From contig BSYO01000026.1 of NCBI GenBank assembly GCA_033239525.1, positions 7,922,371 to 7,986,370 of the forward strand: 64,000 nucleotides of DNA. The letters run 5' to 3'. A program made the translations under genes and the position numbers. The notes under the pieces are model-generated. The model did not search any database. It saw only the letters and a program-made list of their open reading frames with translations, and was not told the DNA's origin. Position 1 is the stretch's first letter; every line of letters starts with the position of its first letter. This DNA is from Nepenthes gracilis (Eukaryota > Streptophyta > Magnoliopsida > Caryophyllales > Nepenthaceae). Shown here piece by piece: positions 1-11,564 of the stretch.

Positions 1-1500
1 CAATGCTTTTCTCACTCTGGTCACTTTCCTCCCTTTCTGATCTACGTAATAGAGCAATCATGCACATACCAAAGCATCTAGAAATGGAATCAGGCAGTTC
101 AATATCTTACTCATAACATATCACAGTGGTAAATGACAGTGAAACACGACCAAAACATAATTAGATAAATTGAAGCCTATTTACAAAGAGCAACAAACTC
201 AGCTGGATGTTTTCTGTAAAAAGTAAAATCAATCCTCATCAGTTAGGCTTATTTTGGTTGGAGAAAATTTATTTTCAGGGAAAATATACCCAATTTCATT
301 TGTTAGATAATATACAAAAGAGTGTAAAATTTCATTTGTTTTATTTAAATTCAGAAAGCATCTGATTACCCACCACCAGTGCTATTAATATCACTGTCTT
401 GCTCATCATTCCCACTCCGCCACCACCACTACCACCACCACTCCACCACCAACATTTCTTGGTCAACCAGAGTACTCAAACTTGAACAGCATTTTCTGGT
501 ATAAAATACTTTCTTTCCAACAAACAGAGTCTAAATTTACAAAGTACATAGATAAGCAAACAGCTACATAGTTGAGTCCTTGCTGCTGGTCTTTATGTTG
601 TAATACCCATTGGTTTGGAGAAGCTGAATTTTTGGGGGATAAACAATAAAATACTAAATTTTCATTTACCATAAAGGACAACAGCACACACCTTGACTAA
701 GATTTCTAAACAGATCAACAGTATGCAACAGCACATTCTCTAGCAACAATTGTATTCTTCCTCCAAAGCTCTTGGCTCAACAAAACTATGAGATGCACAA
801 CTTCTAAACCATTCATCTTACATCTAGTGAAAACTAAACCAAGACTACCCAATACCACCCCCACAATCTCCAAATCCCAGCCATTACATTTCTATCATCC
901 AGGCACCAAGCCACCACACATCACTAACCTTCAGCTAATTGCCTCTTAATACAAGCAAATTTGGGCAATCACGAAATCTGCTACAGCTACTACGATCCCT
1001 CTTGCTCTCAGGAACCACAATCCAGATCATAACTACAGGATGAGATACTTCTATGTTTTGGTCCACGGTTATTACATATTACCACCAACTAGAACATACA
1101 CTCTTCCATGTGACACTGAACCAAGCATCGTACCTAAGAGGAACTTTTTTTAAGCACTCAACCTCATTTTGCATTGATCACGATATAGAATACGCATGCC
1201 ACATGTCAGATTAAGATAGGTAATATTTATGACAATATGCAAGTCACATGTCACATTAAGATAGGGAATTTTTATGACTCCTGCAAAGGGATAAAACACT
1301 CGTTCAGGCAAAACATCAAACACCTTCCAGACCATAAAATAAACTTCTCCAAAACCACAAAAATGATACAAACATAATCAAAAATTTTCAGCCTAAATCT
1401 CATATACACAGACCCAGGAGATGTTATTAAGAAAACAACGTCAACAAATTATAGTTTTAAGCGTATCGAACCAAAATGTCAAGATCAAGAACCGGAATTT
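1..1500. other. Left flank, no recognised gene or transposon
   Basis: Moderately AT-rich DNA without long open frames or LTR, TIR or LINE motifs that I can recognise. A CCA-rich microsatellite lies near 419-451. If the Arg-rich reading frame near 1578-1772 is the 5' end of a minus-strand gene, this stretch could be its first intron or downstream part; that is inference only. Confidence 0.4.
419..451. repeat. CCA-rich microsatellite
   Basis: Imperfect run of CCACCA units. It could be a simple repeat, or a Gly/Ser-rich codon run on the minus strand, where the frame then runs into stops. I favour a simple repeat. Confidence 0.7.
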
Positions 1501-1577
1501 GGGGGACAAATTAAGACTTGAATTGGCCCTTTGCAGAGAACCCAGTAACTTGATGTATACCTTCCTAATGCATACCA

Positions 1578-1772
1578 TTATCTAAGGTACAGTGGTTTAT
1601 AAAACGTTTTGAGATAGACAAATTGACTAACTTGGTCAGAAAATCGTCTGCGTAGATCTGCCACAGGAAAGGTTTGCGCCAGAGATACGAGAGGGTTACC
1701 GCGCTTTCTGCAGCGTCTGCTGCAGAATTCGAAGGAAGAGCAGAGTCGATGGAAAGGACGAAGCAAAATCAA
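1578..1772 (-). CDS. Possible 5' exon or leader of a host gene (weak)
   Basis: A 64-codon open frame in a locally GC-richer patch of an AT-rich neighbourhood. The predicted peptide is basic, rich in Arg and Ser and poor in acidic residues (for example SSFEFCSRRCRKRG), which resembles an organelle transit peptide. No domain is recognisable and no clear GT donor ends the frame. It may equally be a 5' UTR or chance. It is the only hint of a host gene in the window and would be transcribed leftward, out of the window. Confidence 0.15.
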   Translation of the reverse strand: MILLRPFHRLCSSFEFCSRRCRKRGNPLVSLAQTFPVADLRRRFSDQVSQFVYLKTFYKPLYLR

Positions 1773-1799
1773 AATAAGTCGTCCGGCCGGCCCGGTTTG

Positions 1800-2618
1800 G
1801 TCGATCGGATATTTTAAAAGAATTAGTCAATTTATATGATTAGATCCCATTAAATTTATCGAGACATATAATTATGGGTGATACAAATAGATATATATTC
1901 GGTTCAGTACGACCTGATTATAATTTCTTTAAAATATATTTCACATAAATGCCGAGATTAAAAAAATTTTCATTTTAATGAGTAATATTTGTATAAAATT
2001 AATAATTTTTATATGTAAATTTTTCATCAAAATATATAATTATTTAATATTTTAATTTTTATAATATTTTTAGATATATTTATATAAATATAAATTTTTA
2101 ATTAAAAATACTCAAAAATTTAAAAAAATATCCATAAATGACAAATTTGCATTTAAACTCGATTTATAATCGTCTTAAATTTAAGTTTAATCAGATCTAG
2201 ATAAAATATATATTTTTTTTTCCCATTCTTTCTTATAATTTTTTCTTGGGTGTTTCTTTTTTATTTTTTTCAATACCCTTAGTCCCCTGTTAATATCCTT
2301 ATTCAAAAATAAACCCAATTAAAATTAGATTCCAACCAAATACAAATCAAATTTAAATAAATATTTATAATCAATGAGTTAGATTATACTAGATAAAATC
2401 TGATTATCTTGCCAAAAATATTAGCCGTACCCATCCATAAACCAAACTAGCCGGTTTAAACCTATTCGTGGATTTTTTTAGTTTTAAAATGATTATTTTA
2501 AAATTTATATTTACATAAATAATACTAAAAAATATATAATAATTTAAAATTATAATATTTAAGATAAAATATAATATATGTGTGTATTTTAATAAAGAAT
2601 ATTTAGAAAAATCATTGA
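1800..2618. other. AT-rich spacer, nothing recognised
   Basis: Very AT-rich, with many homopolymer runs and no open frame. It ends at the left LTR of the outer gypsy element. No clear target-site duplication is visible between 2614-2618 and the bases after 44840. Confidence 0.6.
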
Positions 2619-3551
2619 TGTATCATTAGATCTGAATTACCGCACAAATTACGGAATTACTTGATTTCTTCCAATGGGTTGAATTGAAACGGATCCAATC
2701 TTTGTTCATGATAATTTGGATCCTACAAACCACAACAAATTAATGAGAGATCAAATGATGGCAAAATTCGCTCCCTAATATATCCTCCGATGATTAAGTC
2801 AAAAATCTTTCTATTACGGTGTGAAAGAGGGAGGATGCAGGTAATTCGTAGATGCACAAATTAGAGGATTGAGTGTAGATTAGAGGCCTTGGCTCCGAGT
2901 AGTGCGCTCAACTGGGAGCAGCATTGAAAGTGTGTGCCCTTATAGGTTGAATGGCTGAAAGAGAGGGCTCTTTGGTCTTTTCGGGGCGCTTCTGTGTCGA
3001 AATTGCTTGGTGCCCTTCTCGTAGGGATGAAGGGATACTTATAGGATCGGAGGCAGTACAGCCTCCCATGGGCCTCATGGCTGATTGTCGGTTGCTCAAG
3101 CAGACTCATTGAACCATCTCCGCAATCATGTGCACATATGGCAACTGTTATTTTTTAAAAAATATTCTTTCCTTTGACAGAGCGATCATAGAGGTCAACG
3201 TATGGTAACTCTCTTCTTGGGAGATTTACTGAGCTATTACTATCATTCTGGGGTAATGTGAGATCCTGGACAATATTTTGAAAATATTTGCTAAACTGTC
3301 GAGAGTGGTTATGACAAGTGCCGCCTAGGAATTGGTGTTGCGCTGTCACAACTAATGAGCTAGTGAGATTCCTACGGATGAGCCCTAATTGCTCGTTCCT
3401 TGCTAAATGGTCTCAAGCCAACCCACCTAGGCCAACCCCATTGCCACTTGATCTCGAGCTTCATGGGACTGCTCCGTGGGCCACTACCTCTTGAGCCATT
3501 CCTCCATCAGTGATCTTAGTTCTTGGGCCAGCTCACTTATGGACGTACTCA
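2619..3551 (-). repeat. 3' LTR of the outer gypsy element
   Basis: Aligns by eye along its length with 43912-44840, including the segment with cttttcggggcgcttctgtg and the end block ending cgtactca. It starts TG (2619) and ends CA (3551). The adjacent minus-strand purine-rich tract (3552-3570, GACATGAGGGGCTA) is where a polypurine tract should be, which makes this the 3' LTR. Confidence 0.85.
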
Positions 3552-3851
3552 TCATTAGCCCCTCATGTCAAGAAGTTTTAATTTTTAACTCTCAATATAT
3601 TCACTGATGGGACACCGCTTATCGTCTTCCTTGATCACTCCTTCCCCAAGCAGTCTGCTGACCTATCACTAGTTGGCCAAGATTCAATTCTCTACACCCG
3701 ATGATTCTCTGCGGATAACATTGGTGTAAGAAATCTTTTTCATTTAATGGCTCGTCGATCCTTCTCTATGCTACAAATGGAGGGCCTCCCTACATCTCGC
3801 ATTTTTTTTTTTTTGGTAAGTACTACATCTCGCATTATGATTCATCCTCAT
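3552..3851 (-). other. 3' non-coding internal region of the outer element
   Basis: Lies between the 3' LTR and the solo LTR at 3852. Contains the candidate polypurine tract and the tiny LINE insertion at 3804-3822. No coding sequence is visible. Confidence 0.55.
3804..3822 (-). mobile_element. Extremely 5'-truncated LINE insertion (8 nt plus poly(A))
   Basis: The 19 inserted bases are 11 T followed by ggtaagta. They are flanked by a perfect 14-bp direct repeat, ctacatctcgcatt, at 3790-3803 and 3823-3836. Read on the minus strand the insert is TACTTACC plus poly(A), identical to the 3' terminus of the longer LINE copies ending at 24009, 55080, 57693 and 59364 in this window. Poly(A) plus a target-site duplication of this length is the mark of target-primed reverse transcription. 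Confidence 0.8.
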
Positions 3852-6163
3852 TGTGACAGAACGGATATATTTTTTTTCCTCAGATAATTCTATCATTACA
3901 GATATAGGAACAAAAGTATAAATCCCAACTTAAAGTTCTAAGAAAAAACGGGCAAAATTTTTCCTAAAATTAGACTAAACTGAAATATAAACCTGGATAA
4001 AACTTGTATAACAAAATCAGTACATGCACACAACTAATCAACTATCACTAATTTTTCTCTACAACACATATTTACAAGATCACAACTGTCATATCCATTC
4101 ATAGTTTTAATACACAATCCTTTTCACTATATTAAAAACATACGAGAGATGCTATCTAAGATCTGTATAAATATATAAAATATATAGTGGAAGCAACAAA
4201 ATCTATAATATAAACCTGTGGAAGTATAATTTCTATTTCAACAGTATGCAGAACATATCATAACTATTAATACATAGTTTTCTTTACAATTTAGGTATTT
4301 ACATTAACAATATCTAAAAATCGCAAGTCTTCAGAGGTTTTGAGAGTCCATCCAGCTCCTTACTAAACTCTAATCACTTTGTTCATTCAATATCATCTCT
4401 ATATCCTTTTCTAATGGGGGAAACAAAACAATGAATTGAAGCCCAATAAGGTACCAAAATATGTTGAACATAATACTTTCATACAGAATATAAGTGCAGA
4501 TGAATAGTAATATAGAAATAAGCACAAATCAATATAATTATGTTTTGGAAATCATAAACCAATAAAACAAGCAATTAGAAATCAAAAAATATAATATAAT
4601 ATCAAAACATGTAAAAACGTGCAGGCAAGAGATAGAGGTCAAAGAAGCATTAACAAAACATATACGCAGGAAGGCAATCATGGAAACAGGAATAACTTAT
4701 GATTCTTTTTAAACATGCATTGGAGTTCATAAAATAGTTCCAATTATCATTTGTTTCTTTAAAAATTATAGTTCGATATCCTAGAAATCCAACTAATGTA
4801 CACTACTAGCTGAGAGGGCAATTAATCGAGAATAGATTGTATTTCTGCTACACAATCTGAGACTAGAAACTGTGACGATAATAGGGATCGATTGTGTTTT
4901 TGGGTATATAATCAATGCCAATGGAGGATTTATGACCTCCAGAATCAGTTTCGATAACGCCCCAAGAAAGGGCAGACCACGTATAACTCCACGAATGGAG
5001 TTATCCCCGATTACTACCATAACGTCTTAAAGCATGTCGGAGAACCTTACCTGACCGTATATCAATCCTGGGTCTTAATTGATAAAAATCATAAACATTT
5101 TTCTTCCTATTTTCTAGCTTATAGCTTATCGTATATCAGTAAATCGGTCAGAATCAGGCCAGTAACCTTTCAAGCTACTTCAAAAATCCACATAAACTAA
5201 ACAGTGCAGTTTTTTTGTAAATTTTTCAATTATAAATCATAATATAAATATTACCTTTTTACAAATAAGCCTTTACATATCAAGATTTATGGAAATTAAA
5301 CATCAAATCCTTTCAGTTTTATGCTTAGGGTTTCGATAAATATTCCGGACGTAAAACAGATACCCAACACATGTTTAATCGTAAAAATTGAAGTTATAAT
5401 TCATAGAACATGTACATGCATCGATTAAATTCGAGATTTCATCTCATTTTTGTCCTAGGGTTTCACATGAAACTTTCGGACATAAATCGGATATCAAATA
5501 CATAATTTTTCATGAAATCGATGCCATATATTGTCACACAAGCAGATAAATACAAAATCTATCCGATTAATCACGAGAAATATCCTCTATTTACAGTAAA
5601 CATGGAGAAACATGAATTTAACGCATAAACACAAATTTAAAGATATTAAAACACCGTAAAAACGATAAACAATATCCGAAATACACTTGTCTAAGCCCTA
5701 TCTACCGTTATTTTTACCCAAATCGGAGTGGAATGGCCAGATTTCTTCTCTTCTCTTCCCTTTCCCTCTTCTCTCCTGTGGCTCCTTTGCTGAACAGGAC
5801 AAAATGGCCGAAGAAAAACGCACGGTGCTCTTTTATATCAGTTGGGGCACTCGATTGCCCATCGAGCGATCCTCGAGCGCTCCCTCTCACACTTTTACGC
5901 TTCGGTTAGCATTCGAGTGCTGCTTGAGCGCCAGCCTCGTAGGCTGCCACCGCCCTCGCTCCGCCCAAGGCACCACTTGGGCGGTGCTTTCGTAAAATTA
6001 TGCCTCCCCAGCGCTCGAGCACCGCTCGAGCGTCGATTCTATTTTCTCCCTATTTGCTCCTTTTTGCTTTAATATCAAATTTTTCATTATTCTTAAACCT
6101 AATCATATTTATCATCAATTTAATTACTCCATATTTATCATTTTTCGGGATTGGGATCTTATA
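3852..6163 (-). mobile_element. Solo LTR, gypsy chromovirus type
   Basis: Begins tgtgacagaacgg, like the LTRs at 16574 and 22253, and ends at 6163 with TA (a decayed CA). The flanking 5-mers are ctcat (3847-3851) and ctcac (6164-6168), differing by one C/T transition, which suits a target-site duplication. The interior block 4860-5060 matches the LTRs near 17640-17780 and 46740-46900 (cataacgcccc... then the aactcca hairpin, then ggcatgtcgga). A minus-strand TATAAAAG lies at 5830-5837 with CTCGAGCG-type words upstream, as in the element 3 LTR. Open frames on the plus strand at 5687-6220 are antisense to this promoter region and not genes. Confidence 0.8.
4983..5004 (-). other. Hairpin in LTR transcript region
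   Basis: Perfect 9-bp stem ATAACTCCA / TGGAGTTAT with loop CGAA. The same position in the related LTRs (17715-17736, 32394-32415, 46843-46862) also forms a stem, with a shorter arm and a longer loop. Confidence 0.6.
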
Positions 6164-7660
6164 CTCACCAACCAAGTGGTGTGAAAGTTTGAACCTAGCA
6201 TGGAGCCTGCGCTACCACTAGATGGGGTCGGAGGCAGTTCATCTTCAATGTTTGAAGGAGAGACCCTATAATACATAAGGTGTCTGCCTTAATTACCCTC
6301 TTTTGTATGGAAAACCTCTTTGGTTTCATTCTTTTGTATTTGTCTTGGAGCCGAACCCTTCGCCTCACTTTTGTGGGCAAGGCTTTCCTTTCACTGAGGC
6401 CTACCTCGTGGGTGATAGTTGGGCCTTGGAGCAGTTGGTCCTCTACCTTCTTGGTGCTAGACGGTTCTTCTACACGGGCGGGTGTTGCGGCAACTTTCTA
6501 GGATCCGAGATCCTTTTCTTCCCATCGGACTTAGGGGCCTCATTCTCTCGCAACACCGCTTCCCAAGTTCGGGGAAGACAAAGGATTTTCCCTCTCTTTT
6601 TTTCTCTTTAAGTGTTCATTCCTAGATCGTTTGTTTTCCCTCGGGTGAGTGCCTCCCTTCGACAGGTGCCTGTCTTCAGATTGGTTGAATTACTGCAATC
6701 AGGCTACTATCCCATGTAAATTTTTTTTAAATTGTACATCCACTATTGAAAACTTGTATTTTGTAAAAGTAACTAAGGAATGGAACTAACCAAGCATTTT
6801 TGTCTTTATTGCATGTATCCAATGTTCCTGCATGGTGTGAATAGTCAAAGTGTTTGAATGTTGCTCTCCATTGCCTAATGCCTGACAATCTAACTATTTG
6901 GGTTGCTGGTGGCTTGATCTTCTAGTGATCTTGACTTACAACGGTCTATCCCGAATACTAGGTTGGGATAGAGCCAATCAAATCAGCCTCAAGCCTGCCA
7001 AGATTGGGCGCTGTCGGTTCGTAATCTTGGAAAATGAGACGTCAAGTCATCATTACCTATGCGCATATTGCCAACATATTGGCCTAGGCATCTGAGCCGA
7101 TAGCTATTAGCGGGCCTATCATCATGATGAGACTAGCGAAAAGACGCACCGCGACACTCTGTGGTGATGACATGTGTCGCGGCCATCATGGCGAAGCACC
7201 CCTTTGATATCTCGGAAATACGTCGCTTTGAGGCTGAGGTGTCATATCTCAAATCCCAACTCAATATTTATTCTTAATTCATTTATCATTTCATAACCAA
7301 TTATTCTTTTCTTTTTGTGATCCAGATGTGAATTCCACGTTGATACCTAGATCTCACACATAAAACATTATATTAAACACATGACCCAAATACGTTACGT
7401 CAGACTATATGCAAGGAAAGATGCCTGCAAATACTTAATCCGAGAAATGAAATCTGCAACATTAGGCATAAATGCTGCTGTTAGGCAGCTGACATATATA
7501 AAAACAAACCACTAATACATTACCGAAATCAACATTTACATGACAGACAACCAACAATCTAACTTTAGATTCGCCTTGCTAACTTCAAATAGTTATCAAC
7601 ATCAAATGCATTAAACAACACATTTCATAAATGGCCAGAACATACTATGCTATCTCAACT
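6164..7660 (-). other. 3' internal region of the outer gypsy element
   Basis: Sequence between the solo LTR and the integrase remnant. No frame with recognisable homology. It presumably holds the degraded integrase C-terminus and the long 3' untranslated or extra-ORF region typical of Tat elements. Small secondary insertions cannot be excluded, because the AT-rich stretch 7246-7660 looks different from 6200-7240. Confidence 0.45.
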
Positions 7661-8364
7661 AACACCGAACTCCATAAAATTAGTGCTCTTTTACCCTCTT
7701 GTTATAGTACTAAACGATCCGATACTGATAGGTCACCGTCCGCATCTTGGTGACGTCTCAGGCTTCTTTAAGTAAATCGAGATGCTCTCTACGACGTTGG
7801 GAGTTGTTGAACAGATTGAAACTTTCAACCTTGAGGTTGGGTAGTTTGGTCTCTATTTGGATGACTGCTTCAATCTCATAACATAGACTAAGGAGTGTTT
7901 TGCAGGTAGGCTCCTTCGGTGTGTTTTCTAATAAGACCACGATACGAAATGTAGTTCATTTGCCTAGGAGCCCCTTGCGCTTCTAGTTTCATCTTCAGCC
8001 CAAGCAGTAGGATCCAATTCATGACATCCACTTACCCGTTCGCTTGAGGATAGGTGACAAAAGTGTAAACCAGCCTGATGCCTAAACTTGAACAGTACTT
8101 GGTGAAGCGCTTGTCGGTTACTATGACTTCAAAAATCTTAAATCTGCAAATGATACTCTATCGAATGAACTCCGTTGCATTTTGCTAGGTAATCCGACCC
8201 AGTGGGGAGGCTTCAACCCACTTTATGAAATAGTCAATATCAATAATGATAAATTTTCTCTGCTCGGATGCAGTAAAAAACGGGCTGAGTATATCGAGCC
8301 CCCATTGTGTAAATGGCCACGGCACCTGCAAGGCTTGCATTTTTGTGGGTTGCTGATAAGAAAT
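7661..8364 (-). pseudogene. Integrase core and C-terminus of the outer gypsy element
   Basis: On the minus strand, reading leftward from about 8362, the frame gives PTKMQALQVPWPFTQWGLDI, the conserved lead-in to the gypsy integrase core with its first catalytic Asp. The second Asp follows in IVTDKRF. At the third catalytic position the Glu is replaced by Asp (NG-x-VDVMN), and stops occur nearby. Further downstream comes VESFNLFNNSQRRREHLDLL (about 7810-7760), the usual C-terminal integrase block, then YYNKRVKE. Integrase joins the cDNA to the target; this copy is dead. Its zinc finger is displaced to 37905-38135 plus a short piece at 11536-11564 by the nested insertions. Confidence 0.85.
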
Positions 8365-11300
8365 ATTACTGTAGATTTATAAGGATTGAACTTCATAAAG
8401 ACATTTAATTTCGATAATTATACTATGAGTCTGAAAATTTGAGATTTAATTCGGGATGCCGTAATAGTATAAATTTAATATCGATAGATCCGATTTTGTA
8501 ACTGATTTATATTCGGATGATAAAATTAGTAATACGGTCGATACGAGAACAGCTTGAAAGCTGCCATATTATCCGGTTAGCAGCATAACATAATTTATAG
8601 CTTAATTATATTAGGAAAAGGGACTGGCAACAACACAATTGGGGCTTAAACACTTAGAAAATTGAAGTAATGTAAGGAAATAAGAAGGCCAGCCAACACA
8701 ACTTTGAAAAAATTCAGCATAATTAAAATTTGGCTAACATTTGAGGAACACACACACACGACACATACTTAAATTAATTTAAAGAACACACACGACACGT
8801 ACTTAGCCAATCTATACTTAGCCAAATTTCGATGAGGGATGAATTTCAGAAATTGGAAATAGGAGAAGGAAGAACAAGGCCTTAACCCCACTAACCTCCA
8901 CTTACTCTAATTACTAATAAATTAATATGATAATTGGCACCATTTTGAGGGAAGACACTGGGCAATTAAGAAAGCTAAACAAGTATCAATTTAGCCACCA
9001 ATTGCTAAGTAGAGAATTTGTAAGATAGCAGATCAGCTGAATGAGAAGCTGGATCAGCAAAGGGATTTGCTTATATTTGGACAGCAATTTGGGTAGGTGG
9101 TAGCCTCAATTTGATCCCAAGTAATGACTCAGCTAATCAATAAGTTAATAAATTAGCTAAGGTAAAATATAAAGAAAGAATAAAAGAACCCGGAGGACAA
9201 CAAAGGAAAACTAGAGAAAATTGAGAGAAAGAAAATAGTTGTGTGCGTGTGAAAGTTCAGATTAAGTCTCCAGTTTAATTAGACAAGAATTCTGTTATCT
9301 CCTTCATTTGCTATTAAATTCTTGGTATTATCTTCAAGTATTGTCGTTTTAATACTCTAAAATCATGCTGTAATCATGCTAGATTAGGCAAAAATTATTA
9401 TCATGTTCTATGAGAGTCAGATTGTTGTACCATGCTGATGTCTTAATTTTTACATTTTATATTTGATAGATTCATGTCATAAAATTTTTTATATAAATAC
9501 TTTAAGAAGTTGGCTAAACCATCATATTTTTATAGTAAAATTATTTCACATAAAATTGGTCGGTTCAATGAAGAAGAGATCGATCTATAGTTTGAACCGG
9601 TTGAAAATAGATTAGCTGTTCATGCTAATGTTCAGCTGATATTTTTACCAAGTTTTTGACCGGTTCAAACCTTATAAAAATTAATTATGAAACTTTAATG
9701 AACCGGCTATATGTCATAAAATTGGTGTTGAAATTCTTTTTGAAAATTCGACCAGTTCAGCCCAATGAAAGTTAAGTGTCACCGAATCGGCTAGAAGTAA
9801 ATTTTGGCATCAGTAATTAGTATATAACTTTGAACCGAACAATAATAAAATTAGAAATTTCACATGAAGTGGTCCAAAATTATGTGCTGATTTTGAAAAT
9901 GTAATGGGAATAATTTTATATGGTAAACTGGCCACTGAACCGGTGCTAAAACCAGATGCTATGCATGAACTGACACTGCACCAGTTTTAGCATTTTTGCT
10001 AAATCTATATGAATTGGCAAAATATTTATTGATAAACCGGTCATATATGGCATGTTAGGATAGTAAATCAACTAAATAACAAGTGAACTAACTGACCATT
10101 ATGTGAACTGACTACTGAAAGTGGTATTGAACCGGTTTCAGCAAACCGGCTAAGAGTCTAGTATATGATTAAATAAAATGAACCGGTTCATGTATGTGCT
10201 CCATAAAATGAAGAACCGGCTATTTAATTTATACATGTTGGTGAACCGGCTCACGTGGTAAAAACCGACAAAATGATATAAAGAAGCCGAACCAGTTTAG
10301 TGAATCGGTTATGGCTGAAGCGGTTGATAATCTATGAAACACTGGTTCAGTAGATAAATTGGTTATTTATGGATTAATGAACCGGAATCTGAGATATATA
10401 ATGTTTAAAAAATTAGTCCACCATAAGTAAAAATTTATTTGACTTTATTTTGATGTAATGCATTATTATGACTTTATTATGTATTTATGATTTTATTATG
10501 TATTTATATGCTAAGTTATGTATGACTGGAAACATATATGATATCATGAAATTAAATATTTTTTCAAAGATAAGAAAATCCAGAAGAAGAAGCAAGAATA
10601 AGTATGAAAGCTTCCATTAAGAATTTTTAAAAAGTAAGGAGACCGAATCAAAGATTATGTCTCAAATGGTAATATTCCTTGACATATTTTAAAATATTAC
10701 TGTAAAAATTGAAAAACTGTCCCTAGTGTCACGGGAAAATAATAGTGACTTTTGGTCTCATCTACCAGGATATAATAGGTATGTACCACCCTTCCTTGGG
10801 GTGTATCATGGAGGATATGACTTTAAATTATGTGGACTAACATGATCATTTCTTCGATTAATCGTTCCGTTAGTTGGTAAGGTCTACTAGTCCTAATTCT
10901 TTAATATATGAAAAAAATAAAATGCGCTGGTAAATAAAAAAAAGGTCTAAAAGAAAAAAAAAGTTAAATGTATCATGAAAATATTTTCTGAAAATATATA
11001 TGTATTTTTACTTGCATCACGATTCCTATTTCTCTATATGATATATTTTTAGTAAAGATTTGCAGGTCCTTGATTATAATATTCTTACTAAACACTTGAC
11101 TCATTCTTTTGCCATTTTCTTACCTTCCAAATGTTACACAGGAGTTTATACCTAATGAATAGGAGTAGTAATTTAGATAGTTATTATGTTATATTTAGAA
11201 ATGTTTTATTTAGTTTTGAGCTAAGTGATTATGTAAATCTATAAACTTTGTAGGTTTCTCAAGGAATGTAATATGTATGGAATATTAGAGTTTTCGCAAA

Positions 11301-11535
11301 TATTTATGGTTATCATGTATGCTTTTGTAAATTTTTTATGAGATGTATTTGAGATTTTAGTAGCATCTTTCTTGATCAAGATCCGAAAATGTAATCAACA
11401 GTACGATGTTAGCACCACCAATGTTGTGGTATCATTAAGGGTCCTGTATATAATAAGAGAGTTTATCATATAATTAACATGATAATAATATTTAATTAAA
11501 AAATGAGAACGTAAGACATGACAGGATCTATCAAT
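8365..11535. mobile_element. Unresolved AT-rich insertion in the outer integrase
   Basis: This 3.2 kb interrupts the integrase of the outer element between the zinc finger (11536-11564) and the core (8364 downward). It has no open frame of note and no second terminal repeat that I can find. The most likely explanation is a solo LTR or a non-autonomous element. The right end (gtaagacatgaca) could be an LTR end, but I could not match a target-site duplication. A cluster of AACCGG-type words lies at 9562-10385. Confidence 0.5.
9562..10385. repeat. Dispersed AACCGG/CCGGTT word cluster
   Basis: About 11 CCGG cores occur in about 820 bp of otherwise AT-rich DNA, nearly all within gaaccggtt, gaaccggct or aaaccgg. 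Further near-matches such as gaatcggct and gaaccagtt occur between them. Spacing is irregular, from about 15 to 240 bp. Confidence 0.7.
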
Positions 11536-11564
11536 TATTGTACTTCTTCACAAATTTTATGGTG
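11536..11564 (-). pseudogene. Integrase zinc-finger fragment of the outer element
   Basis: Read leftward from 11564 and joined over the insertion to 37905 after removing one target duplication, the minus strand continues as DTIKFVKKYNN, the helix and first Cys region typical of the gypsy integrase HHCC finger. This fixes the insertion point of the 11565-37904 element inside that finger. Confidence 0.65.

Noticed and set aside
5687..6221. Plus-strand open frames of 73-102 codons
   Set aside because: They lie antisense to the U3/TATA region of a solo LTR and have no recognisable domain.
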